Shown: positions 34,661 through 42,573, counted from the stretch's first letter. The stretch: 55,757 bases of DNA from Candidatus Poribacteria bacterium (GCA_028821605.1 JAPPFM010000003.1:93388-149144); one strand, 5' to 3'. A program made the numbers and translations. The notes: a model not told the origin generated them from the letters alone.

Positions 34661-35632
34661 GTGGAAAACGCCTGTAGTAGGGGCGATCTACAGGTCGCAA
34701 CTACAATTTATAGTTTAGACGACATAGTTGAATTCGGCAGAGAAACCGTTGTTACTTTTGGTGTGTTTGATGGTATCCATGTTGGTCACCAATCAGTTAT
34801 TAACACCCTTCTTGAGCGGGCTACGCAAGATAAGTTAATGAGCGTATTGGTTGGTTTCTATCCACATCCCCTTGCATTCCTTGCCCCAGAACGATGTCCA
34901 CCTCTCCTGACACCTCTCTTTAAACGCGTCGAAATTCTTCAACAGTTTCGCATTGACAAAATCATCATGCTCAGTTTTGATGCTCAGATTGCCTCGATGT
35001 CTCCCGAATCTTTTGTAGAAAGAGTTCTCTTAGAGAAATGTCGAGCCAGACATATCGTGGTGGGGTATGCCTGTCAGTTTGGTAAAGACCGCGCTGGGAA
35101 TGCGGAACGGTTAGCGGAGTTTAGTCAGAAATATCCGTTTGATGTTTCCATTGTTCCACCTACAGAAATAAATGGGGCACCCGTTCATAGCACGCGTATC
35201 CGAGAGTCACTCGCGCGAGGCGATCTTAGGTGCAGTTTGCAGTTATTGGGACGTCCCTATTCCTTGATAGGTAATGTTGTTCGCGGCGATGGTCGTGGCA
35301 GAAAAATTGGATTTCCGACTGCTAATATAGACTTTCAAAATCAAGTCTGTCCTCCTAATGGCGTTTATGCTATCCGTGCCAAGTTAGAGGAGCGGCTGTT
35401 AGACGGCGTGTTGAATATTGGGACACGTCCTACATTTAATGGCATAGATGTTCAGGTGGAAGGACACTTCTTTGATTTTGATGAAATGATTTATGACAAA
35501 CCCGTAGAAATGTTTTTTGTAGAGAAAATTAGAGGTGAGCGGAAGTTTCCAAATCCAGAGCTTTTGGTTCAACAGATACAACGCGACATTGCAGATGCGG
35601 TGGACATTCTTTCGGAGCCTACTTCTTTATAG
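34661..35632 (+). CDS. ribF: Bifunctional riboflavin kinase/FAD synthetase RibF
   Basis: This 323-residue protein makes FMN and FAD. The N-terminal adenylyltransferase has VTFGVFDGIHVGHQSVI, FYPHPLAFL, VVGYACQFGKDRAGN and HSTRIRESLARGDL. The C-terminal kinase has LGRPYSLIGNVVRGDGRGRKIGFPTANI and GVLNIGTRPTFNG. I chose GTG 34661, with AGAAGGA about 10 bases upstream; TTG 34640 and 34652 overlap nrnA. The first about 15 residues (ENACSRGDLQVATT) are encoded by a small inverted repeat, so the N-terminus may have been extended by an inserted repeat. Confidence 0.93.
   Translation: MENACSRGDLQVATTIYSLDDIVEFGRETVVTFGVFDGIHVGHQSVINTLLERATQDKLMSVLVGFYPHPLAFLAPERCPPLLTPLFKRVEILQQFRIDKIIMLSFDAQIASMSPESFVERVLLEKCRARHIVVGYACQFGKDRAGNAERLAEFSQKYPFDVSIVPPTEINGAPVHSTRIRESLARGDLRCSLQLLGRPYSLIGNVVRGDGRGRKIGFPTANIDFQNQVCPPNGVYAIRAKLEERLLDGVLNIGTRPTFNGIDVQVEGHFFDFDEMIYDKPVEMFFVEKIRGERKFPNPELLVQQIQRDIADAVDILSEPTSL
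34673..34705. repeat. REP-like inverted repeat inside the start of ribF
   Basis: TGTAGT (34673-34678) pairs with ACTACA (34700-34705), and GCGA (34683-34686) with TCGC (34695-34698), around the loop TCTACAGG. It lies just after the chosen GTG start of ribF. Confidence 0.45.
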
Positions 35633-35678
35633 GCACTACCTCTTAAATCCAAACACGACTTGGCACCATGAGTTTAAT

Positions 35679-35707
35679 TTGAATTTTGGGTTGATTTGTG
35701 GTATTAT
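35679..35707 (+). promoter_or_regulatory. Promoter abutting the group II intron, probably the original rpsO-pnp promoter
   Basis: TTGAAT (35679-35684) and TATTAT (35702-35707) are 17 bases apart. The expected transcription start (about 35714) lies only a few bases before the intron at 35718. Without the intron this promoter would sit about 250 bases upstream of rpsO. Confidence 0.5.
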
Positions 35708-35768
35708 ATATGTATCAGTGCGTTTCAAAGAAATGTGTTGAAAAGTCGTAAGGATAAATAACACACTG

Positions 35769-35871
35769 GGCGGATAAGCATTAGGCAAATTGCCTAAGCA
35801 ATCCGCCTAATATGTTTCATAACTGTAGTGTAGATTGCCTAATAATCACTTAGGCAAATCATATCTACACT
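35769..35871. repeat. Two hairpins carrying four copies of TTAGGCAA, within intron domain I
   Basis: Hairpin 1 pairs GGCGGAT (35769-35775) with ATCCGCC (35801-35807) and, inside, TTAGGCAA (35781-35788) with TTGCCTAA (35790-35797). Hairpin 2 pairs AGTGTAGAT (35827-35835) with ATCTACACT (35863-35871) and, inside, TTGCCTAA (35835-35842) with TTAGGCAA (35850-35857). The octamer thus occurs four times, twice on each strand, just upstream of the small gene at 35889. Confidence 0.8.
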
Positions 35872-35888
35872 GTAGAGGAGGTGGCGAT

Positions 35889-36164
35889 ATGAAGAAACCA
35901 CCTTCAAATTCATATCAAATGGGGTCGGAAGATTTCGATACCCGATTTGATATGGATATGCTAAACATTGAGGCATTTGAAGAAAATCTCGAAAGAGAAA
36001 AACTCAAAGCTGAAGTGGATAGCGAAACGAAGACTGCTGTCAGAAATTACGCAATATCACCCGAACTGGTTAATTCTCTACTGAAAATAAGCCAACAAAG
36101 GAATGCATTAATTACTGATAGTATCAAAAGGACATTAGATGCGATGAATATAAACAACAACTAA
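35889..36164 (+). CDS. Small ribbon-helix-helix-like protein encoded in intron domain I
   Basis: This is a 91-residue protein with a strong ribosome binding site (GAGGAGGTG at 35876-35884) before ATG 35889. The first 50 residues are acidic; the last 40 read RNYAISPELVNSLLKISQQ, then RNALITDSIKRTLDAMN. That resembles a beta strand plus two helices, as in CopG/Arc-type DNA-binding proteins, with ITDSIKRTL like helix 2. The match is by eye and weak. It lies between two hairpin-rich intron segments, an unusual place for an intron gene. The octamer cluster upstream could be its operator. Confidence 0.5.
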   Translation: MKKPPSNSYQMGSEDFDTRFDMDMLNIEAFEENLEREKLKAEVDSETKTAVRNYAISPELVNSLLKISQQRNALITDSIKRTLDAMNINNN

Positions 36165-36171
36165 TGTCCAC

Positions 36172-36244
36172 CCAATTACCATTATACTAACCTATGCTGA
36201 AAGGTCATGTGCTAAAAGGTATAGGTTAGTAGATTGGTAGTTGG
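36172..36244. repeat. Long hairpin after the domain I gene
   Basis: CCAATTACC (36172-36180) pairs with GGTAGTTGG (36236-36244), one wobble. ACTAACCTAT (36186-36195) pairs perfectly with ATAGGTTAGT (36221-36230). It starts 8 bases after the stop of the small gene. It may be an intron helix (compare the CCAACC/GGTTGG helix of LtrB domain I) or a terminator-like end for the embedded gene, although it has no T-run. Confidence 0.7.
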
Positions 36245-36874
36245 ATTATCCAAGCGACCCAATCAACCTGTGATTGCGACTCTTACCTCAACTGCGTTGC
36301 TGGAAACGGCAGGGTAGGAAGCAGAGGGACAAGCAAGCACCATCATATAAGAACGGGATATGATGACGGAGCAGAGTAGAAAGGACAAGGATAAGACGAA
36401 AGTTGAATGGCTGTTTGACGCTTCGTAAATATAGAGATATAGAAACCGTTATGACACTATATCAAAGTATCTAAAGAGTAAAGGTCTTGATACGCCTTCA
36501 CTAAAGATTTTCTATTTTATGTTATGGAAAATAACAGGTCAATAAGGATACGCATATTGAGTTTCTCAATATATCGGAGTATAGGTCAATCCTAAATCCT
36601 TTTGTTTTAAAATCAACACGCGGAAATTGAAAAGTGTCTAAGTCATCTTAATAACAACTTCTACGCGATTTTAGTAATCAAATGGAAGTTAAAAAATTAA
36701 GAAGATATGACAGAGGAGGTTAGAAAAAGCGAAAAGACCTATCAAGACATAAAAGTGAATTCCATTTTATCTTTTTTAAAGATTTTTTTTTCGTTAAAAT
36801 AACGACCTAATGATTTTCATTGGGAAATCAGGTTGACGAAACGGATGAAAAATCAAACTATAAGGAGAAACAAA
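36245..36874 (+). other. Group II intron RNA core: rest of domain I to domain III, with EBS1
   Basis: There is no credible gene here. The stretch matches the catalytic-core position of the intron: GATATGATGACGG near 36354-36370 and the EBS1 loop TGATAC at 36488-36493, preceded by T36487 (delta). It becomes AT-rich toward 36700-36830, where domain IV with the ORFs should begin. Individual domain II and III helices were not drawn with confidence. Confidence 0.6.
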
Positions 36875-37183
36875 ATGGAGTTTGGAATTGTGTTTTGGTT
36901 CCTATTTGGATTAGTAGGCATAATTATTGCCAACTATAAAGGTCAGAGTGGTTGTCTGATGTTTGGACTATGCTTTATACTTGGTCCGATAGGCATAGCG
37001 ATCCAATTACTAATGCCAACAAATATCCGAAGAAAACAACGTAGATTAATAAACAAGGGAGAAATGAAACGTTGTGATGCTTGTTCGGAATTAGTAATAA
37101 TCACAGCGACTAAATGTCGATACTGTGGAGAAACGCTAATCTATAAACCGAAGGTGAAAAGCAGACTAAATAAGAGGAAATAA
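36875..37183 (+). CDS. Two-TM zinc-ribbon membrane protein carried in the intron
   Basis: From ATG 36875 (AAGGAG at 36862-36867) the protein has 102 residues. Two hydrophobic helices (FGIVFWFLFGLVGIIIANY, and CLMFGLCFILGPIGIAIQLL) are followed by a basic linker and a zinc ribbon, CDAC...CRYC (about residues 67-86), with a basic tail. Small membrane zinc-ribbon proteins of this plan are widespread chromosomal genes of unknown function and are not a known group II intron component. It ends 88 bases before the reverse transcriptase start. Confidence 0.65.
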   Translation: MEFGIVFWFLFGLVGIIIANYKGQSGCLMFGLCFILGPIGIAIQLLMPTNIRRKQRRLINKGEMKRCDACSELVIITATKCRYCGETLIYKPKVKSRLNKRK

Positions 37184-37271
37184 CCAATCTAATCGCAAAG
37201 CCTAACCAGATTTGAAGTTTTAGAAGGTGAAGCAAGGATTTAATTATTCACTAATTCACATATATTTGATT

Positions 37272-38957
37272 ATGAATAAAGATAGCATATTCAACGTAGA
37301 AAATATAAGAGAATGTGAAGATTATGTTCTCTCAATCCAATTTTCGCTGGATAAAGCGGTTGCTATGGATGATACTAAAGTCATTCACAGATATTTTGAC
37401 CTATTATGCAAAAGGTCGGAAGCCGTTAGGATACTTGCTGTTAATCGGATAACCCGAATAAATCAAGGCAAGTATACGGCAGGGGTAGACGGCATAAAAA
37501 CGCCAAGAGATAGTAAGGAAGCGATGCTTTTCAGAAAACGTCTATTATCAGAAATAGATATAGAAAAGCCGCCAGACCTAATCAAAAGGGTTTATATTCC
37601 TAAATCAAAAGGCAATATGCGTCCGCTTGGAATACCGACTATAGCAGATAGGGTTATTCAAGAAATCTATCGGATAGCATTATCACCGATAACGGAATAC
37701 CACTTCCACGATAATAGTTATGGATTTCGTCCATATAGAAGTTGTCAAGATGCACAAGCACATCTATTTCTAAAACTATCAAGGAATAATTGTCCGAAAT
37801 ATGTTTTAGAGGGAGATATTAAGGGTTGTTTTGACAATATCAATCACAACCATATACTTAATACCTTGAGTGATTGGCAAGTTCCAGAATGGGCAATGCT
37901 AAATATAAGCAAAATCCTAAAGAGTGGAATAATGGAAGATGATAAGATATATGATAATGTTAGAGGCACGCCACAAGGTGGAGTTATTTCGCCTATGCTT
38001 GCCAACGTAGCATTAACAACCCTTGACTTCCATTGCCTACAATATAATGATTATGGCAATAACCCAATAGTCAGATATGCTGATGATTTTGTTATTGTCT
38101 GTAAATCAGAAAAGCAAGCAAAAGAAATAAAGGAAGATATAACCTATCATCTGAAAAAGGTTGTCAGTCTTGAGTTATCCGATGAGAAAACTAAAATAAC
38201 CCATATCAATAAAGGTTTCAACTTTTTAGGTTTTAACTTTAGAAAGCATAAACCGAAAGGGATTAGAAAATATCAAAATCCAAATCGGGTGCTTCTTATT
38301 ATGCCTGAAAAAGAAAAGGTTTATGAACTCCTTTATGAAATAAAAAAGGAACTCAAAAAGTCCCAAAACTTATCACAGGAAGAAGTAATTGATTTACTGA
38401 ATCCGAAGTTAAGAGGATTTGGATATTATTACCGCCATGTTTGTAGTAAAAAGACTTATACTAAAATTGATTATCATGTATGGGTCAAATTACTAAAATG
38501 GGCAACCAGAAAACATAGCGGTAAAAATAAACAATGGGTTCTTAATAACTTATTTCATAATTTCAATAATCAAACCTACCATTTCAGAGATGATAAAAGC
38601 GATAAATCAATCTTTTCAATGAAAGGTATTGAAATAAACCGATTTGTGAAAATGAAGCAAAATCATCGCGTTTATGATAATAATGATAAGGTTCAGAGTT
38701 ATTGGCAAAAACGGATAACTATGAATGCTTACAATGTTGTTTCTTCCAAAAGAAGAAGGTCAATTTTCAATAGACAAAATGGCAAATGTGCCTTCTGTCA
38801 TAAGTTTATCACTGCCGATGAAATAGTTGATAATCAAATTGAACTTGACCATATACAACCAATCAGCAAAGGCGGAACTAATAGGCTATGCAACCTACGG
38901 CTTGTTCACGCCGATTGTCATAAAGAAATCCATAAAGGAAAGGAAATCTTATCCTAA
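37272..38957 (+). CDS. ltrA: Group II intron-encoded reverse transcriptase/maturase with HNH endonuclease
   Basis: From ATG 37272 the protein has 561 residues. RT blocks are YIPKSKGNMRPLGIPTIADR, SYGFRPYRSCQDA, LEGDIKGCFDNI, GTPQGGVISPMLANV and the catalytic RYADDFVI (YADD about 269-272). Maturase domain X follows (LNPKLRGFGYYYRHVCSK). A C-terminal HNH nuclease (about 496-553) has CAFC, ELDHIQPISKGGTN, LRLVHADCHKEIH. All catalytic motifs are intact, so the intron may be active for splicing and retrohoming. The start is uncertain; GTG 37227 is in frame, and no strong ribosome binding site marks either. Confidence 0.95.
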   Translation: MNKDSIFNVENIRECEDYVLSIQFSLDKAVAMDDTKVIHRYFDLLCKRSEAVRILAVNRITRINQGKYTAGVDGIKTPRDSKEAMLFRKRLLSEIDIEKPPDLIKRVYIPKSKGNMRPLGIPTIADRVIQEIYRIALSPITEYHFHDNSYGFRPYRSCQDAQAHLFLKLSRNNCPKYVLEGDIKGCFDNINHNHILNTLSDWQVPEWAMLNISKILKSGIMEDDKIYDNVRGTPQGGVISPMLANVALTTLDFHCLQYNDYGNNPIVRYADDFVIVCKSEKQAKEIKEDITYHLKKVVSLELSDEKTKITHINKGFNFLGFNFRKHKPKGIRKYQNPNRVLLIMPEKEKVYELLYEIKKELKKSQNLSQEEVIDLLNPKLRGFGYYYRHVCSKKTYTKIDYHVWVKLLKWATRKHSGKNKQWVLNNLFHNFNNQTYHFRDDKSDKSIFSMKGIEINRFVKMKQNHRVYDNNDKVQSYWQKRITMNAYNVVSSKRRRSIFNRQNGKCAFCHKFITADEIVDNQIELDHIQPISKGGTNRLCNLRLVHADCHKEIHKGKEILS

Positions 38958-39392
38958 TACTTCCTTCCTTCTTATTAGATATTATACTAACTAATGGGAA
39001 AATGAAGGGAAAATCTATAGGGCAAATAATCCGTAAACCTTATGGGTTGATAAAGACTGAAGGAAAAAAACGCAATAAATTCCATGAAGTTTTTATCAAC
39101 CCACCTATATGGGGAAGGAAAAACGCCAAATCTCCGAACCATTATTATTATAGGATAAAATAAGGTATAAGCCAAATTATTCGCCCATTGTGATTGTTTG
39201 TGAAATATGTCATAATAACCTTAGTGGATAATCTAATAATATCTAAAAAGGGTTTTAGGGCGAATTATAGCATAACCAATCCGAAATATAGAGGTTTTAG
39301 GGCGATTTCGTTTGACTTCTATCCATAAATGCTATATAATTATAGTATAAGATAGTGGGTTTCATAAAAGCGATAATCCATATCAAATGGGA
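38958..39392 (+). other. Distal part of intron domain IV
   Basis: AT-rich sequence without a credible gene, lying between the reverse transcriptase stop and domain V. A partly repeated motif is visible: ttttagggcgaatta near 39250 and ttttagggcgatttc near 39295. Confidence 0.55.
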
Positions 39393-39467
39393 AAGCCGTG
39401 TGCCGTGAAAGTGGCACGCACGGTTTGGAGAAAGGGGTGGATGAGTGATTATCTGTCCCTATTCTAC
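39393..39467 (+). ncRNA. Group II intron domains V and VI
   Basis: Domain V occupies 39393-39426 (34 nt): AAGCCGTG with the catalytic AGC at 39394-39396, a GAAA tetraloop at 39407-39410, and the CACGGTTT return strand. Domain VI follows: 39433-39444 pairs with 39449-39460 around a GTGA loop (39445-39448), 39429-39432 pairs with 39462-39465, and A39461 is left bulged between them, 7 bases from the 3' end. That is the expected branch point. The intron ends AC at 39466-39467. Confidence 0.95.
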
Positions 39468-39551
39468 AATGTCGAGAAAAACGGAAGCGATGTCCTGAAT
39501 ATGGTTTAGTTTCCGCCTCATATAGTATCGCAGAATTTCCTTTATGGGTAG

Positions 39552-39642
39552 AGGACTTACGCAATTTGCTGATAACTACGGACATTTCACACGCCGCTGG
39601 CGAGGTTTCAAACCTCGTCAGCAACGAAGCTGCGTAAATCCT
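39552..39642. repeat. MITE-like element, copy B (inverted relative to copy A)
   Basis: Terminal inverted repeats are AGGACTTACGCA (39552-39563) and TGCGTAAATCCT (39631-39642). The inner palindrome CTGGCGAGGTTT-C-AAACCTCGTCAG is nearly that of copy A. Its reverse complement aligns along the whole of 32814-32907. It lies in the rpsO leader, 84 bases after the intron. Confidence 0.85.
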
Positions 39643-39719
39643 GATGGGCTATTTTTCTCGAATTTTGCAAGTTTCCCAAACTTGTTGTTAGTTGTTCAAC
39701 TTAAAGGAGGTGAACGCAA

Positions 39720-40010
39720 TTGGCAATTGATGCAGCAGAGAAGAAGGAATTGATCCAACAGTACCAAATACACCAACAAGACACCGGTTCACCGGAGGCT
39801 CAAGTGGCAATTTTGACTGCGCGTATTCAACAGTTGACTGAACACTTTCAGACGCACCGGAAGGATTACCATTCGCGTTATGGACTTTACCGACTCGTTG
39901 GCAAACAACGCCGCCTGTTACGGTATCTTTACAAAAAAGACGTTACGCGCTATTACCGTTTAATTAATGAACTCGGAATTCGTGACACCATTGGACAGAG
40001 GAGCAGTTAG
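39720..40010 (+). CDS. rpsO: Ribosomal protein S15
   Basis: This 96-residue protein (usual length about 89) binds 16S rRNA in the platform. [51 protein letters not shown] is the S15 core, with the [11 protein letters not shown]-binding loop. The start is TTG 39720, set by a perfect AAAGGAGGTG at 39703-39712; the next in-frame ATG would remove the conserved N-terminus. It lies upstream of pnp as in most bacteria. S15 often represses its own mRNA, but no such structure was identified here; the leader is interrupted by the intron and a MITE-like element. Confidence 0.95.
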   Translation: MAIDAAEKKELIQQYQIHQQDTGSPEAQVAILTARIQQLTEHFQTHRKDYHSRYGLYRLVGKQRRLLRYLYKKDVTRYYRLINELGIRDTIGQRSS

Positions 40011-40149
40011 ATTTTGTACTGGCACTAAGTCAGTTTTCTATTTGGTACCGAGCGGGAGATGAATGGATTCTAACTGTTCTTCAACCGCCTTTTTAGTGTT
40101 CATACTTGGTAACACGAAGAAAAATGGAAATATAGGAGTAGTATATAGA

Positions 40150-42483
40150 ATGAAAGTTGAAATGCAACTTGGGAGCGAGAAGTTATCAATTGAGACCGGA
40201 AAAGTTGCGAAACAGGCAGACGGTGCGGTTTGGGTACAATACGGTGGAACGGTTGTCTTAGTCACGGTGGTAGCCGATGATGGCGATCATGACCTCGATT
40301 TCTTTCCGCTAACGGTAGATTACCGCGAAAGGGCTTACGCTACTGGACGTATACCGACAGTCTATGGTAGACGAGAGCCACGTCCCGGAACCTCAGAACA
40401 GTTAGTGGCTCGTTTAATAGACCACTGCATCCGGCCCCTCTTTCCAAAAGACTTTAAGGCTGAGGTCCAAATTTTATGTAACGTGTTTTCATCGGATGGT
40501 ATTCATCCTGCAGATGTTCCTGCACTTATTGGCACATCTGCTGCATTAGCGATTTCGGATATCCCCTTTAACGGCCCCGTAGCTGCCGTCACCGTTGGAA
40601 AAGTTGAAGACCAGTTAGTTATCAATCCAAGTTACGAAGAGTTACATACTGCTGAGATGGAATTATTCGTTAGCGGTAAGGCAGACGCTGTAATGTCTGT
40701 TGAAGGCGGTGGACATGAAATTCCTGAAGATGAAGTTATTGATACAATTATCACCGCACACGCACAGATAAAAGAAATTATCAAACTTCAAGAAGGGTTA
40801 GCTGCAGGGTGCAGTAACACAAAACGCGACTACGCATCCAAAAATGTTGAATCCGACCTCAGTAGTCGTGTCCGACATCTGGCTACGTCACGAATTCGGG
40901 AATCCATCGGGATGGCAGACAAGAAGGTCCGTGAGGATTATCTTGAGCAGGTTCAAGAAGAGGTACTCTCAGAAATTCTCGAGGAGACGCCTGAGGAATC
41001 TGATCCCAACGCAGCAAAAGATACCATCTCTATCTTGAGTGAAATTGAAAAAGAAGAGATGCGTGAAGCGATTCTTACCCAAGGGAAACGCGTTGATGGT
41101 CGGGGTGTAACCGATATTCGTTCCATTTCAGGAGAAGTAGGGCTGCTCCCGCATACCCACGGTTCCTCTCTATTTAGCAGAGGTCAGACGCAGGCACTCT
41201 GCGTGACGACCCTCGGTACATCTGGCGATGAAGACGTACAACGTGGGCTTGATGGCGAGGCAAGGCGCTCGTTCTTCCTACACTATAATTTCCCACCATT
41301 CAGTACGGGTGAAGTCAAGCGTATGATGGGACCCGGTCGCCGAGAAATCGGACACGGTGCCCTTGCAGAAAAGGCACTTGAACCGGTTATTCCAGATAAA
41401 GAAGAATTTCACTATACCATCCGAATGGTCTCCGAGATTTTGGAATCCAATGCCTCATCTTCAATGGCGACCGTTTGTGGTGCGACGCTCGCCCTGTTAG
41501 ATGCGGGGGTCCCCATTAAGAGACCCGTTGCAGGGATCGGTGTCGGTCTTATCAAGGAAGGTGAACAGGAAGCGATCCTGACCGATATGCTCGGTACCGA
41601 AGATTTTCTCGGTGATATGGACTTCAAGGTCGCTGGAACCAATGAAGGTGTTACTGCCATACAGATGGATATCAAGATTGATGGTGTCACACCTGAGTTG
41701 ATGCGCCGTGCGATTCATCAGGCAAAAGAGGCACGTTTGTCAGTCATCGAACAGATGAACGCTGTTATCGCTGAGCCCCGTGCAGAACTTTCACCTTACG
41801 CGCCGCGAATTTACTCTCTCCAAATTGCACAGCAGAAAATCAAGGATCTTATCGGACCGCGCGGTAAAACAGTACAAGGGATTCAAGAGGAAACAAACAC
41901 TACCATCAATATCGAAGATGATGGGACTGTGGAAATCGCCGCGACGAGTGCGGAAGATGTCAAACGTGCTGAAGAGAAAATTCGGGCGATTACCGCTATG
42001 CCTGAGATTGGTAAGGAATACACTGGTAAAGTGGTACGGACTGCACCTTTCGGCGCATTTGTGGAGATCTTGCCGGGCAAGGATGGACTTGTTCATATCT
42101 CGCAGATGGGCGACGGATATGTCCGCCGCGCAGAGGACGTTATGCAGGTTGGCGATGAGGTCACCGTCCGTATTCTTACAATTGACGAACAGGATCGTGT
42201 AGATCTAACGCTCGTTGCTGCAGGTGGCGTGCCGGTTGAGGAATTGAATATCGAGTCATCGGATGAGGATCGCGAGTTCTCATCTGATTGGAATTCTGGT
42301 AGAGACTCCCGCGAAGGTGGGCGCTCTAACAACTATCGTGATAATCGAGACTCGCGTGAATACCGCGACAGGCGTTCTAATGACACACGCGAACGGCGTG
42401 GAAATCGGTACGATCAACGAGATAATTCTCGCGATTTCCGTGATCGACGTTCACCACGGATTCCCAAAGGACGTTCCCGGTAG
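40150..42483 (+). CDS. pnp: Polyribonucleotide nucleotidyltransferase (PNPase)
   Basis: This 777-residue phosphorolytic 3'-5' exoribonuclease has two RNase PH domains: VDYRERAYATGRIPTVYGRREPRP with FPKDF, and GRGVTDIRSISGEVGLLPHTHGSSLFSRGQTQAL with FFLHYNFPPFSTGEVKRMMGPGRREIGHGALAEKAL. A KH domain (IKDLIGPRGKTVQGIQEET) and an S1 domain (GKVVRTAPFGAFVEILPGKDGLVHISQM) follow. It ends in a tail of about 65 residues rich in R, D, S and N (DSREYRDRRSND). The ATG at 40150 is preceded by TAGGAG about 12 bases upstream; the frame is open from 40063. Confidence 0.97.
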   Translation: MKVEMQLGSEKLSIETGKVAKQADGAVWVQYGGTVVLVTVVADDGDHDLDFFPLTVDYRERAYATGRIPTVYGRREPRPGTSEQLVARLIDHCIRPLFPKDFKAEVQILCNVFSSDGIHPADVPALIGTSAALAISDIPFNGPVAAVTVGKVEDQLVINPSYEELHTAEMELFVSGKADAVMSVEGGGHEIPEDEVIDTIITAHAQIKEIIKLQEGLAAGCSNTKRDYASKNVESDLSSRVRHLATSRIRESIGMADKKVREDYLEQVQEEVLSEILEETPEESDPNAAKDTISILSEIEKEEMREAILTQGKRVDGRGVTDIRSISGEVGLLPHTHGSSLFSRGQTQALCVTTLGTSGDEDVQRGLDGEARRSFFLHYNFPPFSTGEVKRMMGPGRREIGHGALAEKALEPVIPDKEEFHYTIRMVSEILESNASSSMATVCGATLALLDAGVPIKRPVAGIGVGLIKEGEQEAILTDMLGTEDFLGDMDFKVAGTNEGVTAIQMDIKIDGVTPELMRRAIHQAKEARLSVIEQMNAVIAEPRAELSPYAPRIYSLQIAQQKIKDLIGPRGKTVQGIQEETNTTINIEDDGTVEIAATSAEDVKRAEEKIRAITAMPEIGKEYTGKVVRTAPFGAFVEILPGKDGLVHISQMGDGYVRRAEDVMQVGDEVTVRILTIDEQDRVDLTLVAAGGVPVEELNIESSDEDREFSSDWNSGRDSREGGRSNNYRDNRDSREYRDRRSNDTRERRGNRYDQRDNSRDFRDRRSPRIPKGRSR

Positions 42484-42526
42484 TAAGAACGCGTCGCAAC
42501 CAGCGATTTACAGAAGACACGAAATG

Positions 42527-42561
42527 GGGTGAAGGATAATTCCTTTGCCCTATTTTTATTT
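42527..42561 (+). terminator. Rho-independent terminator after pnp
   Basis: GGGTGAAGGA (42527-42536), loop TAAT, TCCTTTGCCC (42541-42550), 10 pairs including two wobbles, followed by TATTTTTATTT. It ends the rpsO-pnp unit. Confidence 0.8.
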
Positions 42562-42573
42562 TACTATAAAATT

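Larger units (their letters stand above)
35718..39467 (+). mobile_element. Group II intron (IIA-like) with reverse transcriptase and two extra genes
   Basis: The 5' end GTGCG (35718-35722) is followed by GTGTT...AAGTCGTAAGG...AACAC, the domain I start seen in LtrB-like introns. The 3' end is fixed by domain V (39393-39426) and domain VI, ending in AC at 39466-39467. EBS1 TGATAC (36488-36493) is fully complementary to IBS1 GTATCA (35712-35717). The base before EBS1 (T36487) can pair with the first base of the 3' exon (A39468), a delta-delta' pairing typical of class IIA. The element is visibly more AT-rich than its surroundings. At 3750 bp it is much longer than the usual 2-3 kb because of two additional ORFs. 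It sits between ribF and rpsO. Confidence 0.93.

Noticed and set aside
39468-39551. Possible coding exon downstream of the intron
   Set aside because: One frame stays open across the junction sequence and into the MITE-like element, but it has no start signal, no recognisable motif and no continuation upstream of the intron.
39544-39753. 69-codon frame overlapping rpsO
   Set aside because: It reads through the MITE-like element and the rpsO ribosome binding site in a different phase.
41780-42202. 140-codon plus-strand frame in another phase
   Set aside because: Shadow of the pnp KH/S1 region.
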